From contig JPHH03000010.1 in assembly GCA_000750105.3 (NCBI GenBank), forward strand, positions 186,001 to 250,000: a DNA stretch of 64,000 bases. Reading direction: 5' to 3'. A program made the translations under genes and the position numbers. The notes below the pieces were generated by a model that searched no databases, was not told the DNA's origin, and worked only from the letters and a program-made list of their open reading frames with translations. The stretch comes from Tolypocladium sp. Sup5 PDA-1 (lineage: Eukaryota > Ascomycota > Sordariomycetes > Hypocreales > Ophiocordycipitaceae). Of this stretch, positions 28,795 through 39,653 are shown piece after piece. Every line of letters starts with the position of its first letter. Position 1 is the stretch's first letter.

Positions 28795-31460
28795 ATGGGT
28801 CCCCCCGGCGGATCTCCAGTCCTCCTCCGCCCTCATCCAGGCCACCGACGGGACAAGCCGCAGCTTTCTTGCAATTCCTGCCGCCAGCGAAAGTGCGTTT
28901 CGCCCGCCTGCTCCGCAAACATATTCCCCGACCTCCACAGTAGATAGAGCTAACGCAGCGAATAGGCGAAAATGTGACCGCCAAAAGCCTTGTTCTCATT
29001 GCATTGTAAGTCGCGCGTCTACGGAACGACTCATCCCGAGAAGAAGAAAAATAAAGGATGGTGAAGCTTACAACGTCATACAATGTCGATCAGAAACACC
29101 ACCTCGAGCCGACGTGTACTTACGCCGACTCGCCATCGCCGTCCTCTCCGTCCAGACAACTGCACGCAAACTCCCCCGCCACTCAGCACCTTCTCGAAGA
29201 TAGCAGCGCATCTGTCAGCGGGCTAGGCGGGTTGGCGACGCCGAGCAGCTCGGCTTCCGTTCCATCGCCAGAGGCTACAGATTTGAAGTTAACCGAGTCC
29301 GGAACTGGCTTTAAAGATTCAACCCACTGGACCTCCGTTCTGAGCGGCGTGACAGAGGCGAAGGGCCAAGATGACCCAGTAGGCGCGATCCAATCCGAGA
29401 CTGCATTCGACGATGGTTCATCATCACTCGGCCAGAATGTCCTCCTCTTTGAGGGGTGCAAACACGCCACTGACCAAGAACTCCTCGATTCGATGCCGCC
29501 CAGGAGAGAATCCGACGGCTTCGTCGCGTTCTACTTTCGGGCTCAGGAATACCGATGTAGGTGTGCACGCGACGCGGGATACAGAGCGCACTCACGCATC
29601 CCTGCTGACGCTAGATCTAAACAGCGGTAATTCACCCGACCGAGTTCTTGAAGAGAGTAAGTCCTCACATATAGCACTAGGAGAAGACTAACCACTAACC
29701 GCGTTGATCAAGTATAACGCATTCTGGGAGAATCCTAGCGCTACATCCGTCTCCTGGCTCGGCCTCTTGTACAGCATCTTCTGCCTCACCAGCCAAATTC
29801 AGAGCCAAGAGAGCGGCCTCTCGAGAGCCCAGAACAACGCGTCGTCCGCCTGGTCACCCACAGCCTTGTATAAGATACTGGGCTAGCGAGAAAAGGTCGT
29901 CCAGTGCCTCGTCCGAGGTCAATTCGCCAAGGGGGGTCTTGACATAATGGAAACCCTTGTTCACTACGTCTTGATCGAGAACTACTTGAACAGGGACTCC
30001 AGCGTTGAAGTCTGGCTGTTGATGGGCAACATTGTCCTAATAGGTATGTCTTCATGCTCGTCTGTCCCAGATTTTACAGCGAAGCCTTCCTCTAGCACCC
30101 AAAAAGAAGGGCCCCCCTGGTCTCTGCCATCTCCGAAGGAAGGCTGCTAAAGAGAGCTTGGACAGCTATCCGCATGGGCTACCATCGAGACCCGCAGCAC
30201 TTCAAGTCCCTATCCCCCTACCAGGGCGAGATGAGGCGCCGGATGTGGGCTATGGTATACTCGCTTGACATAGGATTCTCAACGCAGATGGGCCTTCCGA
30301 GCAGCATCAAGCACTCGCTCAGCGATACTATGCCGCCTCGAAACCTTCAGGACCGCGACTTTGACGCCAGCTCGACTGACCTGCCGCCTGCGAGACCTAT
30401 CGACGAACTTACCTCGAGCACCGTGCTCCTCGCCAAGCTTCACGTCGCCACCAGCATGGGCCCCGTATCAGACATGGTCTGTAATCCTCACCCGCTATCA
30501 TACGAGGACCTCGTCGCGGCGAATTCAAAACTAGACGTAACGCATGCGACCATTCCCAGCCCTTGCAAGTTCCGACCCATGTCCGAATCTCTGCTGGACC
30601 CTCCAAGCGTCGTATTTCAGGTCAGTGCCATGGCTCTCCCTCGCAGAAACACACTCAAATCCAGGAGTGAATCCCTCACACTTGCAAGAGAAAAAAAAAG
30701 GCAAATCATCTACACTACTGAACCCCCTAGCTATATACATAAGCCTAGCAATAGAGAGTAGACGGAGCTGCTAACATGCCCTTCGTCCTCAACAGCGGAT
30801 AAACTTTTACATGCATTACCGAAGAGCCCGCATCCTCGTCAATTGGAAGTTTCTCGGTGCCTCGAAGGACACGACTCGCAGCAATCAGTGCTGGACTATC
30901 GTGATCGAGGCGGCCTTGGAGATCATGCGGCTGCAGCACCTCATGGCGGAGGAGTCTGAGGTCTTGGACGCGTTCCGCCCTACTGGTATGGTCGACTCGT
31001 GCTTCATAAACAATGGGTACTTTTTAGCCGCAAGTATCGCGTGCTGCTTCGTGCAGCATCGCAAGGACAGGCTGTCGGCCCAGGATCTGTCGGAAGTGCG
31101 AAGCCTGCTAGAAAAGAGCCTAGCCATCTGGAGCCGCACAAACGACTTGTCGAGAGAAGCAAGCAGAGTAGTCACGGCTCTGAGGGTCGTGCTCGGAAAA
31201 CCCGAGGAGCCCAGTACACACACTACAATAGAAGCAAGGGCGTCGCCTCAAGCAGGCGGAGGTGAGAACCCAACACATCATCGCAAAGATCCGGCTCTAA
31301 CTAAGCTTGCGCGCGCGCCGTCCCAGATACGTTTGGCAGAAGTCAGATGGCGTTTTCTCGCTTCACCTCTTTCTTCGATGATCTGCCTTTGATGACAGAA
31401 GTCGACAATGCGGCTTTTCCTTCGCTGCCCTCGATTCCCATGATAGACTACTGGCCATAG
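28795..31460 (+). pseudogene. Zn2Cys6 transcription factor with in-frame stop (regulator 2)
   Basis: Eight exons, 28795..28892, 28966..29005, 29094..29556, 29625..29656, 29713..30043, 30166..30620, 30796..31261 and 31327..31460, join in phase to 672 codons plus stop. One of these codons is TAG at 29884-29886. The zinc cluster is intact: Cx2Cx6Cx5Cx2Cx8C (Cys26, 29, 36, 42, 45, 54) spread over the first three exons. The fungal_trans core follows on both sides of the stop: VIHPTEFLKR-YNAFWENPS, VSWLGLLYSIFCLTSQ, then REKVVQCLVRGQFAKGG, IRMGYHRDPQHF, and YQGEMRRRMWAMVYSLDI. No GT-AG intron that removes the stop keeps the frame. Homologous proteins typically have Tyr just before REK, so TAG replaces TAT/TAC. 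Either the gene is newly disrupted, or the base is a sequencing error, or the first 221 codons work as a short DNA-binding protein. Confidence 0.7.
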
Positions 31461-33479
31461 GTAGATAGAAGCATTTAGATTTCTAGGTGTCGAGATGAGT
31501 AATAGCTGACACGTAGGATGACGATGGTTTTGGCGGTCAATCACCTGGGCAAGTTTCGCCCGTGCTTTGGTGGTGGCGTCTTACAGCATCGGGACGTGGT
31601 GATGACTACTGAGCTCCCACATTTGGTACAATTACAACTATTGACCCGCGCAGCATGTCCACCTTGTCCTACAAAGAAATTTTTGGCACGGGACATGACG
31701 TATCCGAGCACAGGCGCGCCAAAGTCATCCTAATTTCAGAACAAACTCGCGATGTCGCATCATCGGAATTTCCGCCACTAGGCCGCTTGGGACACGATGA
31801 GATTATATTCAACTGCTGGCATGATCGATACGCCTCCATTGCGGATCTCTCTGCGGACATCATAGCATTGGACCGCAATGCCTGTGAAGTTACTTGTGAA
31901 AGAAGATCCTCTCTGGATCAAAGCAAGGATACAAGAATGCGAGAGCATAGCTCGGAGCGGTGTTCTGGAAAAGTTGATCACCAGATAGTGGTACCATCTC
32001 GTGAGATACATGAATCCCGCTCCCTCGCCTTGAAGCAGCATGACTTTACCACCATACCTTCTGACGCTATCATGAAGAGATGCCACGTCCTTCGTTTACG
32101 ATGATCGAACCCATCTACCGTCGGCGTTCCTCGCAAGGATCATGTTCCACCGTAGACCCAAGGTACTCCGTCCGTTTGATAGTCCCACATTTGCCGCAGT
32201 TTTCCGGCCATGGAATGGTCATGCCAGGCTCTTCGATGACATGTTGGCAAAAACTTCGTCTTTCGAGGGATCAAGATCTTGCACATTTTGTAACTGGGCA
32301 TGTCAGCTTGGCCGGATACTCAAGAAGCTTGTGTAATACTTTCACAATAATTTGGGATTGTGTAAAGAGCTGGAAAATAGTTGACCGCATGTAGAGATAA
32401 ATGTGCATCTGCTTGCCGTCGAAAGTTGGCCTCTTAAGTACTTGACAATAGCCGTTTGAAGCAGATATATAACTGCGTGAAGAGCGCCGTGGTGAAATGC
32501 GGCCAACAACCTGCGCCCATAAAGCCTAACTCACCCCCCACAGCATGGTTGTTGGGTGCCAAGTTGAGTAGGTAAATGGACCAACCACACCAAATTTCAA
32601 GCCCGCCCACACGCAGCACTTTTGCTCAGCCGCCTCGCAAACCCGCAGTCAAAAGATCGTTAGTCGCCAGCCGCTCGACGCCTAGACGCATGCATACCAA
32701 TACCTCGCCGCTCCTTAGATTGAGATGTTGCCGGCCACCACGAAGCAACTCAACTATCGTTACGCTACCGTTATTTATGATACCGTTACGCTACCGCTAT
32801 CTATGACTTTGAGTTTCAGTGAAGACAAATCAGGAAGTGCTTGATTGGCATTTCCATGCAGGCACGGAGATTTGCTCAAACTCCAAAGGCTGCTGTACAA
32901 ACACGTACGTCAGAGCGAATGTCCCCAGCTGTATGGACTCTAGGTTCACGGTGTCCAATAACAGGGCGTCAGATGGTTCAATCCGCCCCGCGTTCATTGA
33001 CACATTCTCGGTTGCATTTTTTTTTAAAGGCCTGGTGTAAGCGAATGTTGGAATCGTTGACGTTCATGTCCCCAGCGGTTCCCTTTTGAGAAAGGTGCAG
33101 AAATCATAAACAAAAATCATTAGGAACTTTATCGTCGTGTCGAAATTCCTCGTTGGACTCTAGCTAGTAAAGTCCGAGATGGGTGGATGATGATGTCACT
33201 GTCAGTCCCAGAGTACGGAGTACTGTGTAACTCCGTACCCTATAGTTAAGTCGGATGTTTCAAACCCCCGAGACAGAACCGTCCATGCCTATTACCCGCC
33301 AGAGATGGCCGAGTTGTGTTCGTATTCGTACCCTCCCACGTAATGATGCTAATTCCGGCGTCTCTTGTCCAATCACGCCCCCTGTTCCGTCTTGGCTGCC
33401 TGGGATTTGCTGAGTTGCTCAATCTTCTGCCCTTTCCCTTGTGCGTCAAAGACCGCCCGGAACCGCCGGTGCTGCAATC
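31461..33479. other. Intergenic, 2.0 kb, no supported gene
   Basis: This stretch lies between regulators 2 and 3. Frames of 100-150 codons at 31655-32104 (plus), 31778-32086 (minus) and 32080-32394 (plus) overlap each other, show no known domain and lack splice partners. The GC content is lower than in genes. The 3' end holds the regulator 3 promoter with an inverted repeat at 33213-33238. Confidence 0.5.
33213..33238. promoter_or_regulatory. Inverted repeat GTACGGAGT-N8-ACTCCGTAC
   Basis: The 9-bp arms are perfect inverted copies separated by 8 bases, about 240 bp upstream of the regulator 3 start codon. Each arm contains the TACGGAGT motif that recurs in several gaps of this window. It could be a regulatory dimer site or a hairpin; the evidence is the symmetry and position only. 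Confidence 0.4.
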
Positions 33480-35850
33480 ATGTCGACGGCGCTGCCCACC
33501 CGACATGAACATGTAGAGCAGAGTATCCTAGCTAGGTCTCCGTCCTCCCAACCGGCAAGGCCACAGCGGGTGCTTGCCTGCGTGGCCTGTCAGCAGCGCA
33601 AGGTCAAGTGCGATCGCAGGTTTCCCTGCGCAAACTGCATCAAGCACCAGGCGCAATGTGTGCCGGCGACGCAGACGCGCCGGCGACGACGCAGGTTCCC
33701 CGAGCGAGAGCTTCTGGAACGCCTCCGCAAGTACGAGGACCTTCTCCGCCAGAACAATGTCAAGTTCGAGCCGCTCCACAAGGATCCGGCTGCTGGAGAG
33801 AAGGAGTCTCTTGACGCGGAGGGCATCGATGATTCGGATGATGAGCAGCTTGGAGCTGTGGGAGCAGATTGCTCGACGGAGTCGACTCCCTCGACAGCCG
33901 TCAAACCCGGAAGGGTATATGCGGCCAAGTACGCCCTCTCTCTCCCTTCCCCTCAAGAAACTCTTAATACACACGTCACTAATTCTCCTAGGGACTTCTG
34001 GCACGCCATGAACCAAAGAGTACGCTACGTCGAGTGTGATTGAAGCTCCATGCCTACTGACAGGTCTTCAACTAGTCACCAGAACCAAACGATGGCCGCG
34101 ATTCCCCGCATGATGAACCCCTGCATCATGAGGTGCGTGAGGCTGCAGTCAGGAACGCGTTTGATCAATTATTCGACAATGAGGACCACCTTCTACTTGG
34201 CTCACGCAAGACAGCCGCCGACCTCTCCACCGTACACCCTGAACCCGTCCACATCTTCAGGCTCTGGCAGATCTACCTGGACAACGTCAACCCGCTGCTC
34301 AAGGTCACACACACTCCCAGTCTTCAAGAACGCATCATCGAAGCCGCCGCCAACGTGACGAAGATCGCCCCCGCCCTGGAGGCGCTCATGTTCAGCATCT
34401 ACTGCATGTCCATTTTAAGTCTCGACGTGGACGACTGCCAGGCCCTCTTTGGCTCGTCGAGGGAACATCTTTTGACGAGGTTTCAGTTTGGCTGCCAGCA
34501 AGCTCTGTTGAACTGTGGGTTTTTGCGGTCCAGCGATCGCGACTGCTTGACCGCATTGTATCTCTACCTGGTAAGTTATGTCGGGCGGGCATGTCCATAC
34601 TTACTAACGGACTGTAGGTCTCGGTTCGTCCCCGGACAGATCCTCGATCCCTCTCCTCGACGCTTGGCGTTGCAATTCGCATTGCGAAACGCATGGGAAT
34701 TCACAGCGAGGTCGCCTCTGCGAGATGCAGTATTCTCGAGGCCGAAATGCGCCGAAGGCTTTGGTGGTCGCTCATGCTCTTCGACACTCGAATTGGCGAG
34801 CTGGCCTGCTACAAGACCGCAACGCTATCTCCCACCTGGGATTGCAGGGTTCCTCTCAACGTCAACGATTCAGACCTCCGGGCAGAGATGAAGCAGCCAC
34901 CGGCGGTTCAGGGGAAGTCCAGCGAGGCACTCTTTGCCGTTGTGCGCAGTGAGCTGGCCGATTCTGTCCGCCACACCACGTTCCACCTTGACTTTACCAG
35001 TCCGGCCTTGAAGCCCGTTGCCAAGGGCCGTCAGCGCGGCGCCGTTCCAGAGGGCGGTGAGGTGGTCGCCCTGGAGAAGATGGTGGAGGAAGAGTACCTC
35101 AAGTTCTGTGACCCGAACATCCCACTCCACTTCATGACGATCTGGACGACGCGAGGATACCTTTTTAGATGCCGCCTCGTGGAACACTATTCGAAATACT
35201 CTGGCTCTTCTGTGCCTCAGACGGAAGCGCAGCGCGACGCTGCAATTTCCCATGCGTTTGGCATACTTGAGTGCGATACCAAGATCTTGACCTCGCCCCT
35301 GACCAAGGGATACCTGTGGTTGCTTCACTTCTACTTTCCATTTCCTGCATACATTCACATCGTTCAAGATCTGAGACGGCGGCCTCTCATCAAGCAAGCT
35401 GAGCGAGCCTGGGAAGCTATGAGTGACAACTACGAGGCCCGGTCCCTGTTTTCACCCACAGAAGATAGCTCCATCTTTCGAATTTTCAGCAAAATTATTC
35501 TCCAGGCCTGGGATGCCCGCCAGGCCGCCTCCGAGCAGCCGGGAGAAGCGATGACACCACCAAGGATTGTGTCAAGCGTCAAACACCAGGTGGCGCAGAT
35601 GGCACAAAATGCCGACACGGGACAACACGACGGCGTCATGGACATGGGCATTGACGACTTCCCCATCTCAATGCCGATGGGCCCTGCTGGCCCCAGCCTG
35701 CTGTACAGCATGGGATGGCAAGACGGCTACGCAGGAACGGTCCCCGCGGCATACCCCCATATGCCCGAACAGGCCCCGTTACCCGGTGAGGTGAACCAGT
35801 TCCACTGGGTTGCGGGGGGCTGGGGTGTGGGCGAAAGCTGCGGTTGGTGA
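33480..35850 (+). CDS. Zn2Cys6 transcription factor (regulator 3)
   Basis: Four exons, 33480..33928, 33992..34019, 34076..34570 and 34618..35850, join to 734 residues; the second exon is only 28 nt. The zinc cluster is Cx2Cx6Cx5Cx2Cx6C (Cys34, 37, 44, 50, 53, 60) followed by an Arg run (TRRRRRRF) and a heptad-like helix RELLERLRKYEDLLRQNNVK that should dimerise. The fungal_trans domain begins DFWHAMNQR / DQLFDNEDHLLLG, with HPEPVHIFRLWQIYLDNVNP, LLKVTHTPSLQ, RIAKRMGIHSEV and EMRRRLWWSLMLFDTRIGEL. The C-terminus is Met/Pro/Gly-rich and may be the activation region. This HPEP..FRLWQ.YL.NVNPL.K..H.P type of domain is frequent in fungal regulators of unknown target. It is on the same strand as regulator 2, 2 kb downstream, and appears intact. 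Confidence 0.85.
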
Positions 35851-36219
35851 GGCTTCGGTCTACGAGTCCATTGCCGCACGCATCAAACACCCAGGCCGGC
35901 TGCAAGTCGAGGCTCATGGGCGTACGGGAGGCTTTATAGGGGCGGATCTGGGGGGGACGCAACAGCGCTGTCTCGGCTTGATCTGTATGCTGCAACATCC
36001 TGTTCTCGTCCCCCAAGTCCATCATCGTGTGGCAATGTCCAACACACCTTTCCAATACAGAGCGACTAATATTCATAGATTAGAGGGACCATTTACATGT
36101 CCAGCCTTTTACTCATTATCCTGCCCTCAACCTTCCCCCGTAATTTGTCGGCTGGCATAGAACTCGCATTCTCGACCGTCAAAGCATTTCATGAGCCTCT
36201 TTACTCTCCATCGTCGACC
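35851..36219. other. Intergenic, 369 bp
   Basis: This stretch lies between regulator 3 and the Arg-rich protein gene, both plus strand. It presumably contains the terminator of the former and promoter of the latter. No gene or repeat is seen. Confidence 0.5.
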
Positions 36220-36852
36220 ATGCCGCGGCAGACTGAATACATCGACTATTACGACCACAGTCCGTCTGACGGCTACCGGCCATCTCGCTCCCCAGAATAT
36301 TACGACCATAGGTCTCCACGCCAAAGCGACAGATATCTAGATGCGGCCGACAGGGGTCGCACTTACGAAACCGGGGACGTCGTGAAATCCTCCATCCGCC
36401 CGAGCCATGAATACGAATACAGCCGAGACGACCATCGCAGAGCCCTCCGGCGTCCCCGTAGCCACCACGGCCGAGACAGATACACACGTAGCGAGGAACG
36501 CTACTATCGCGAACAAGACGTGGTCCCGCGCCGGGGCCAATCTGCTCACCGGGATGACCGTACCTATGATGGGCGAGGTAGCCACCGCAAACAACGGAGA
36601 CGTCTCTCGAACCAAGAACGAGGCCTTGCCGAGGCAGCGACGGCGGCGGTAGCGGCGGGAGTCATTGAAGCTTTTCGTTCACGCCATAATCCCGAGCAAT
36701 CCAAGCGGGTCGTGACGGCTGCCGTGGGGGCTGCAGCGGTAGATGTACTTGTCAGCGAAGGGCAAGATCGGAAGAAAGGGCGGCATATTGTCGAAAGCAC
36801 AGTCGGAGGCCTAGCGATGGAGCGTCTCGCGAACGGGTCTGCAAAGAGGTGA
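36220..36852 (+). CDS. Arg/Tyr-rich protein with Ala-rich helical C-terminus, unknown function
   Basis: A single-exon gene of 210 residues. Residues 1-130 are very hydrophilic and repetitive in Arg, Tyr, Asp, His and Ser (EYIDYYDHSPSDGYRPSRSP, YEYSRDDHRRALRRPRSHHG) and should be disordered. Residues 135-205 form Ala/Val-rich helices (RGLAEAATAAVAAGVIEAFR, RVVTAAVGAAAVDVLVSEGQ, HIVESTVGGLAMERLANG) with small-residue spacing that could pack as a glycine/alanine zipper. This resembles the DUF3824-like RNA- or membrane-associated fungal proteins in style, but I cannot assign a function. The start was taken at ATGCCGCGGCAG because the upstream in-frame part (ILPSTFPRNLSAG) looks like untranslated leader. 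It converges on the hydrolase gene with 134 bp between stops. Confidence 0.65.
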   Translation: MPRQTEYIDYYDHSPSDGYRPSRSPEYYDHRSPRQSDRYLDAADRGRTYETGDVVKSSIRPSHEYEYSRDDHRRALRRPRSHHGRDRYTRSEERYYREQDVVPRRGQSAHRDDRTYDGRGSHRKQRRRLSNQERGLAEAATAAVAAGVIEAFRSRHNPEQSKRVVTAAVGAAAVDVLVSEGQDRKKGRHIVESTVGGLAMERLANGSAKR

Positions 36853-36986
36853 ACATATTTCATGAACAAACGACGTCAAAACTCAAGACTGCAATACTAC
36901 GCTAGCTTTGTATCGTTCCATCTTGAAGCCAGCCTACTAATACCAACATTTGTAACTTGGCATTCCTATATGGCGTAGTGTTCCCA

Positions 36987-38170
36987 TCACAACTTCTTGA
37001 TCCACTTGTCGAGAACCTCCTGAACCTCGTGGCTATTCTTCTCCAGGAACATCATGTGCCCATTCCCATGAATGCCAATCTTACCAAGCTCAACGTGTTC
37101 CGTCCTGGAGCACCCGGCCTGCCGCAGAAACTCGACGGTGCAGTAGTCGTACTGCGCATGGTAGCCGGACTCGGAAGTGACGACGAGGATGGGCTTGCCG
37201 GCTAGATTTTTGAGCCGGCGCGGCGCCGGGTTGTCAGCTTGCAGCATGCACTCGACGAGGTCATTGTCGGGAGCTGGGCGCGTCGCCTTGACCAGGTCCT
37301 TGGATGGATCTTTGACGGCAGGACTGTAGGCGAGCGGCGCATCGGTGAGGCCCCAGGCTCGACAGGGCTTTGTGCTAAAGACGGCCTCACGAAAGGGTGG
37401 TCCGGTAGGCTCGATGAGGATGAGAGCCTTTGCCAGCCGAGGCCGCGCATCGGCAATGAGCGGCGGGAACGTGCCGCCCTGGCTGTGACCGATGAGCACA
37501 ACCGGCTTGCCAATCTTATCCAGCAACGCAGCTCCCGCGTCCTGCATCGCCGTCTCCGTGTAGGTGGCGTTGTCGATGAACTGAACATTAGACGCATAAA
37601 ACTCATCGAAGACGGGGTCGCCCGTGACACCCGTCCCCGGCCACTGGGTGTGCTTGTCGGCCTGCGCCCAAAGCTTGCTGATCTGCGTCGCCGTGAAGCG
37701 ATCCTGGATGAGCTCTGCCGAATACGTCGACGGTTGGTTTGCGCCGTAGCCAGGCTGCCATGCCGAGCGGCCGCGGAAGACCTGGTCGACGATGTACACC
37801 TCGTAACCCTGGCTGATGAAATCGGATGCCCAGCCACGCCCGCCATCGGGCTTGTTGAGGAAGTTCTACTCTGCTGTTAGCGGATTTTGGAGCACGACGG
37901 TAATTGCTGCCAGTGAAGCATTGCGGTAATGGGATGTAGCCGTACGGTTCCGGTCATTCCCTTGCCGTGGATCAGGACGACGGGGGTTTTCTGGGTGGCG
38001 CCGTTGACGGGAAGCAGCTTCTCGACGTACAACTGGTGGCGGCATACGTGACCGCCATGCCCGTCGTCGACATACGCTCCTCCAGCGTAAAAGTAGGCGC
38101 GGGTGTATGGAACCTCACAATCGCCCTTGCGATGCTCGGCAGCAGCTGAAGCGCTCCCGCTCTGCATCAT
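36987..38170 (-). CDS. Alpha/beta hydrolase
   Basis: Exons are 38170..37946 and 37865..36987 (phase 0, donor GTACGG, branch CGCTAAC), giving 367 residues. Landmarks are RAYFYAGGAYVDDGHGG, VVLIHGKGMTGT-NFLNKPDG (oxyanion loop), WASDFISQGYEVYIVDQVFR then GRSAW, nucleophile Ser in VVLIGHSQGGTF, candidate acid in VVTSESGYHAQYD and catalytic His in IHGNGHMMFLEKNS. This is a common fungal hydrolase group with a RGRS loop, acting on esters of unknown identity. Related proteins are often secreted, but the model starts MMQSGSASAAAEHRKG without a signal peptide; a short upstream exon may be missing, because in-frame TGA precedes this Met. It is transcribed away from a repeat-rich gap that contains a 66-bp dispersed repeat just before its start. 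Confidence 0.78.
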
Positions 38171-38219
38171 CGTGGCGATCGATCACAGAAGCTGCGTGGA
38201 GGAGACGCTTCGCTCCAGG

Positions 38220-38285
38220 CACACGGCCGAAGAATGCCCGCCCTTCCACCGCTGGACTGGCCAGACAGCAAGGCAGTGAGGTGGC
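38220..38285. repeat. Dispersed repeat, copy A
   Basis: CACGGCCGAAGAATGCCCG... through GGACTGGCCAGACAGCAAGG matches copy B at 39396-39461 with about 90 percent identity, mostly transitions. Both copies are in the same orientation. On the minus strand both read a similar HCL.VWPVQRWKG.HSSA peptide, though no gene is supported. Confidence 0.7.
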
Positions 38286-38374
38286 TGGCTGGTGAAACCG
38301 GATCTGAACCACGACGACCAACACCCACAAGCAACACCCACAAGCAACATGACTTGGACGTTAAATAATACTCC

Positions 38375-38632
38375 GTACACCCGGAACGCTTCTTTATTCA
38401 TACTTTTAATGATACCCTTGACGATGTATTACCCACGCCGCCATGACCACCACCCCCGCAACCAGTAAGAATACTGCCACCACCCCGAACAGGACGATTC
38501 CCGTACACCCGCAACGCTTCTTTATTGATACTTTTAATGATACCCTTGACGATGTATTACCCACGCCGCCGCGACCACCACCCCCGCAACCAATAAGAAT
38601 ACTACCACCACCCCGAACACAGGACGATTCCC
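38375..38632. repeat. Tandem direct duplication, 128-bp unit
   Basis: Copy 1 is 38375-38502 and copy 2 is 38503-38632. Both begin GTACACCCG and contain CAACGCTTCTTTATT-type and CTTGACGATGTATTACCC segments. They differ at about six positions plus a 2-base insertion (AC) in copy 2. This is a recent local duplication outside any supported gene. Confidence 0.85.
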
Positions 38633-38920
38633 CAGGCCCCCGCCTGGATGACGAGGGCCCGCCGCTGCCGCCTCGCCGAACCGCCGGGGAGGGCCGCTCC
38701 TGGACCCCTCCCCCCTGGCGGCCTCCCCGTCGCCGGTGGGCCCTGAGGCTTGTGAATCCCTACGAAGAGGGGGAACGTTAGCCTGTACATGCCTCTGGAA
38801 GAAGGGGTCGAAACGTACTCATCGACGACGGGAGAGGTGCCAGGGGCGGAGGCATCCGTTTGCGACGTGGCCCGACGGCTGGCCGGTAAGGGGTTGCGGC
38901 GGGGGTGGCCGGAGCCGGGA

Positions 38921-38967
38921 TGGTGGTGGTTGTGGTGGTGTGGTGGTGTGGTGGTGTCGCTGGTGGC
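38921..38967. repeat. GTG-rich low-complexity tract
   Basis: The tract is made of TGGTGG and TGTGGTGG units on the plus strand (CACCACC on the minus strand). It is simple sequence with no gene assigned. Confidence 0.7.
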
Positions 38968-39395
38968 GACGTGGGCCGGCTGGGGCCGAAGTAGATGTCG
39001 GCAAGTAAATAACTATTCCAATGATGAGCTTGGGCACATGGAGGGTGATGCTGGAGGATTGACTGGACTTACGGCGCCATTGTTAATAGTATACTTAGGG
39101 AAGAAAAGGGAAAAGAAAAAGATGGCGTCCATCGTGGCAGTTTTGATGAGCTCCGAGGACCACGGTAATGGCTCCTGCCAGTACTCAATCTTCGGTTATC
39201 CTTTTGGCAGTCACTGCTGTGGTAGCGATCATGGCTCATGATACCTCCTACCTGTCTCGCTAGTCGCGACCACCCGTCTACTCGCGTACAAGCCACGACT
39301 GCCAAAGGACATCGTCAGGGGCCAGCAGGCACCAGCAGCGGCTGCTGCAGCGACATCGCCAGCAGCTTCAGCAGTGGCGTCATCCATCACACGGC

Positions 39396-39461
39396 ACGCG
39401 GCCGAGGAATGCCTGCCCTTCCACCTCTGGACTGGCCAGACATCAAGGCAGTGGGTTGGTG
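39396..39461. repeat. Dispersed repeat, copy B
   Basis: This copy carries CACGCGGCCGAGGAATGCC and CTCTGGACTGGCCAGACATC and matches copy A at 38220-38285 in the same orientation. The pair is about 1.18 kb apart and flanks the tandem duplication. Confidence 0.7.
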
Positions 39462-39653
39462 AGGCAGGCGATGGCCGGGAGCAGAGGCTGAAGACGCATC
39501 CAGCCCCTTCTAGAACACGAACTGTCCAAACAAGCGCTATGACGATGTGTGAAGGGCCACGAGTTGGGTGAATCATGAGTATTTTCCATCATGTGCGAAG
39601 GACCGATCTTGTAATTGATGAAATGACTGGCGAGCGGTCCACTATGGTTGACC

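Larger units (their letters stand above)
38171..39653. other. Repeat-rich intergenic region, 1.48 kb
   Basis: This stretch contains a tandem duplication (38375-38632), two copies of a dispersed repeat (38220-38285 and 39396-39461) and a GTG-rich tract (38921-38967). Pro-rich frames on either strand, such as plus 38443-38781, are products of this composition and are not supported as genes. Confidence 0.55.

Noticed and set aside
31655..32394. Several 100-150 codon frames between regulators 2 and 3
   Set aside because: They overlap on both strands, are without domains or introns, and sit in lower-GC DNA.
38443..38781. Pro-rich plus-strand frame in the repeat gap
   Set aside because: It is generated by the tandem duplication and C-rich sequence, with no domain and no supporting signals.
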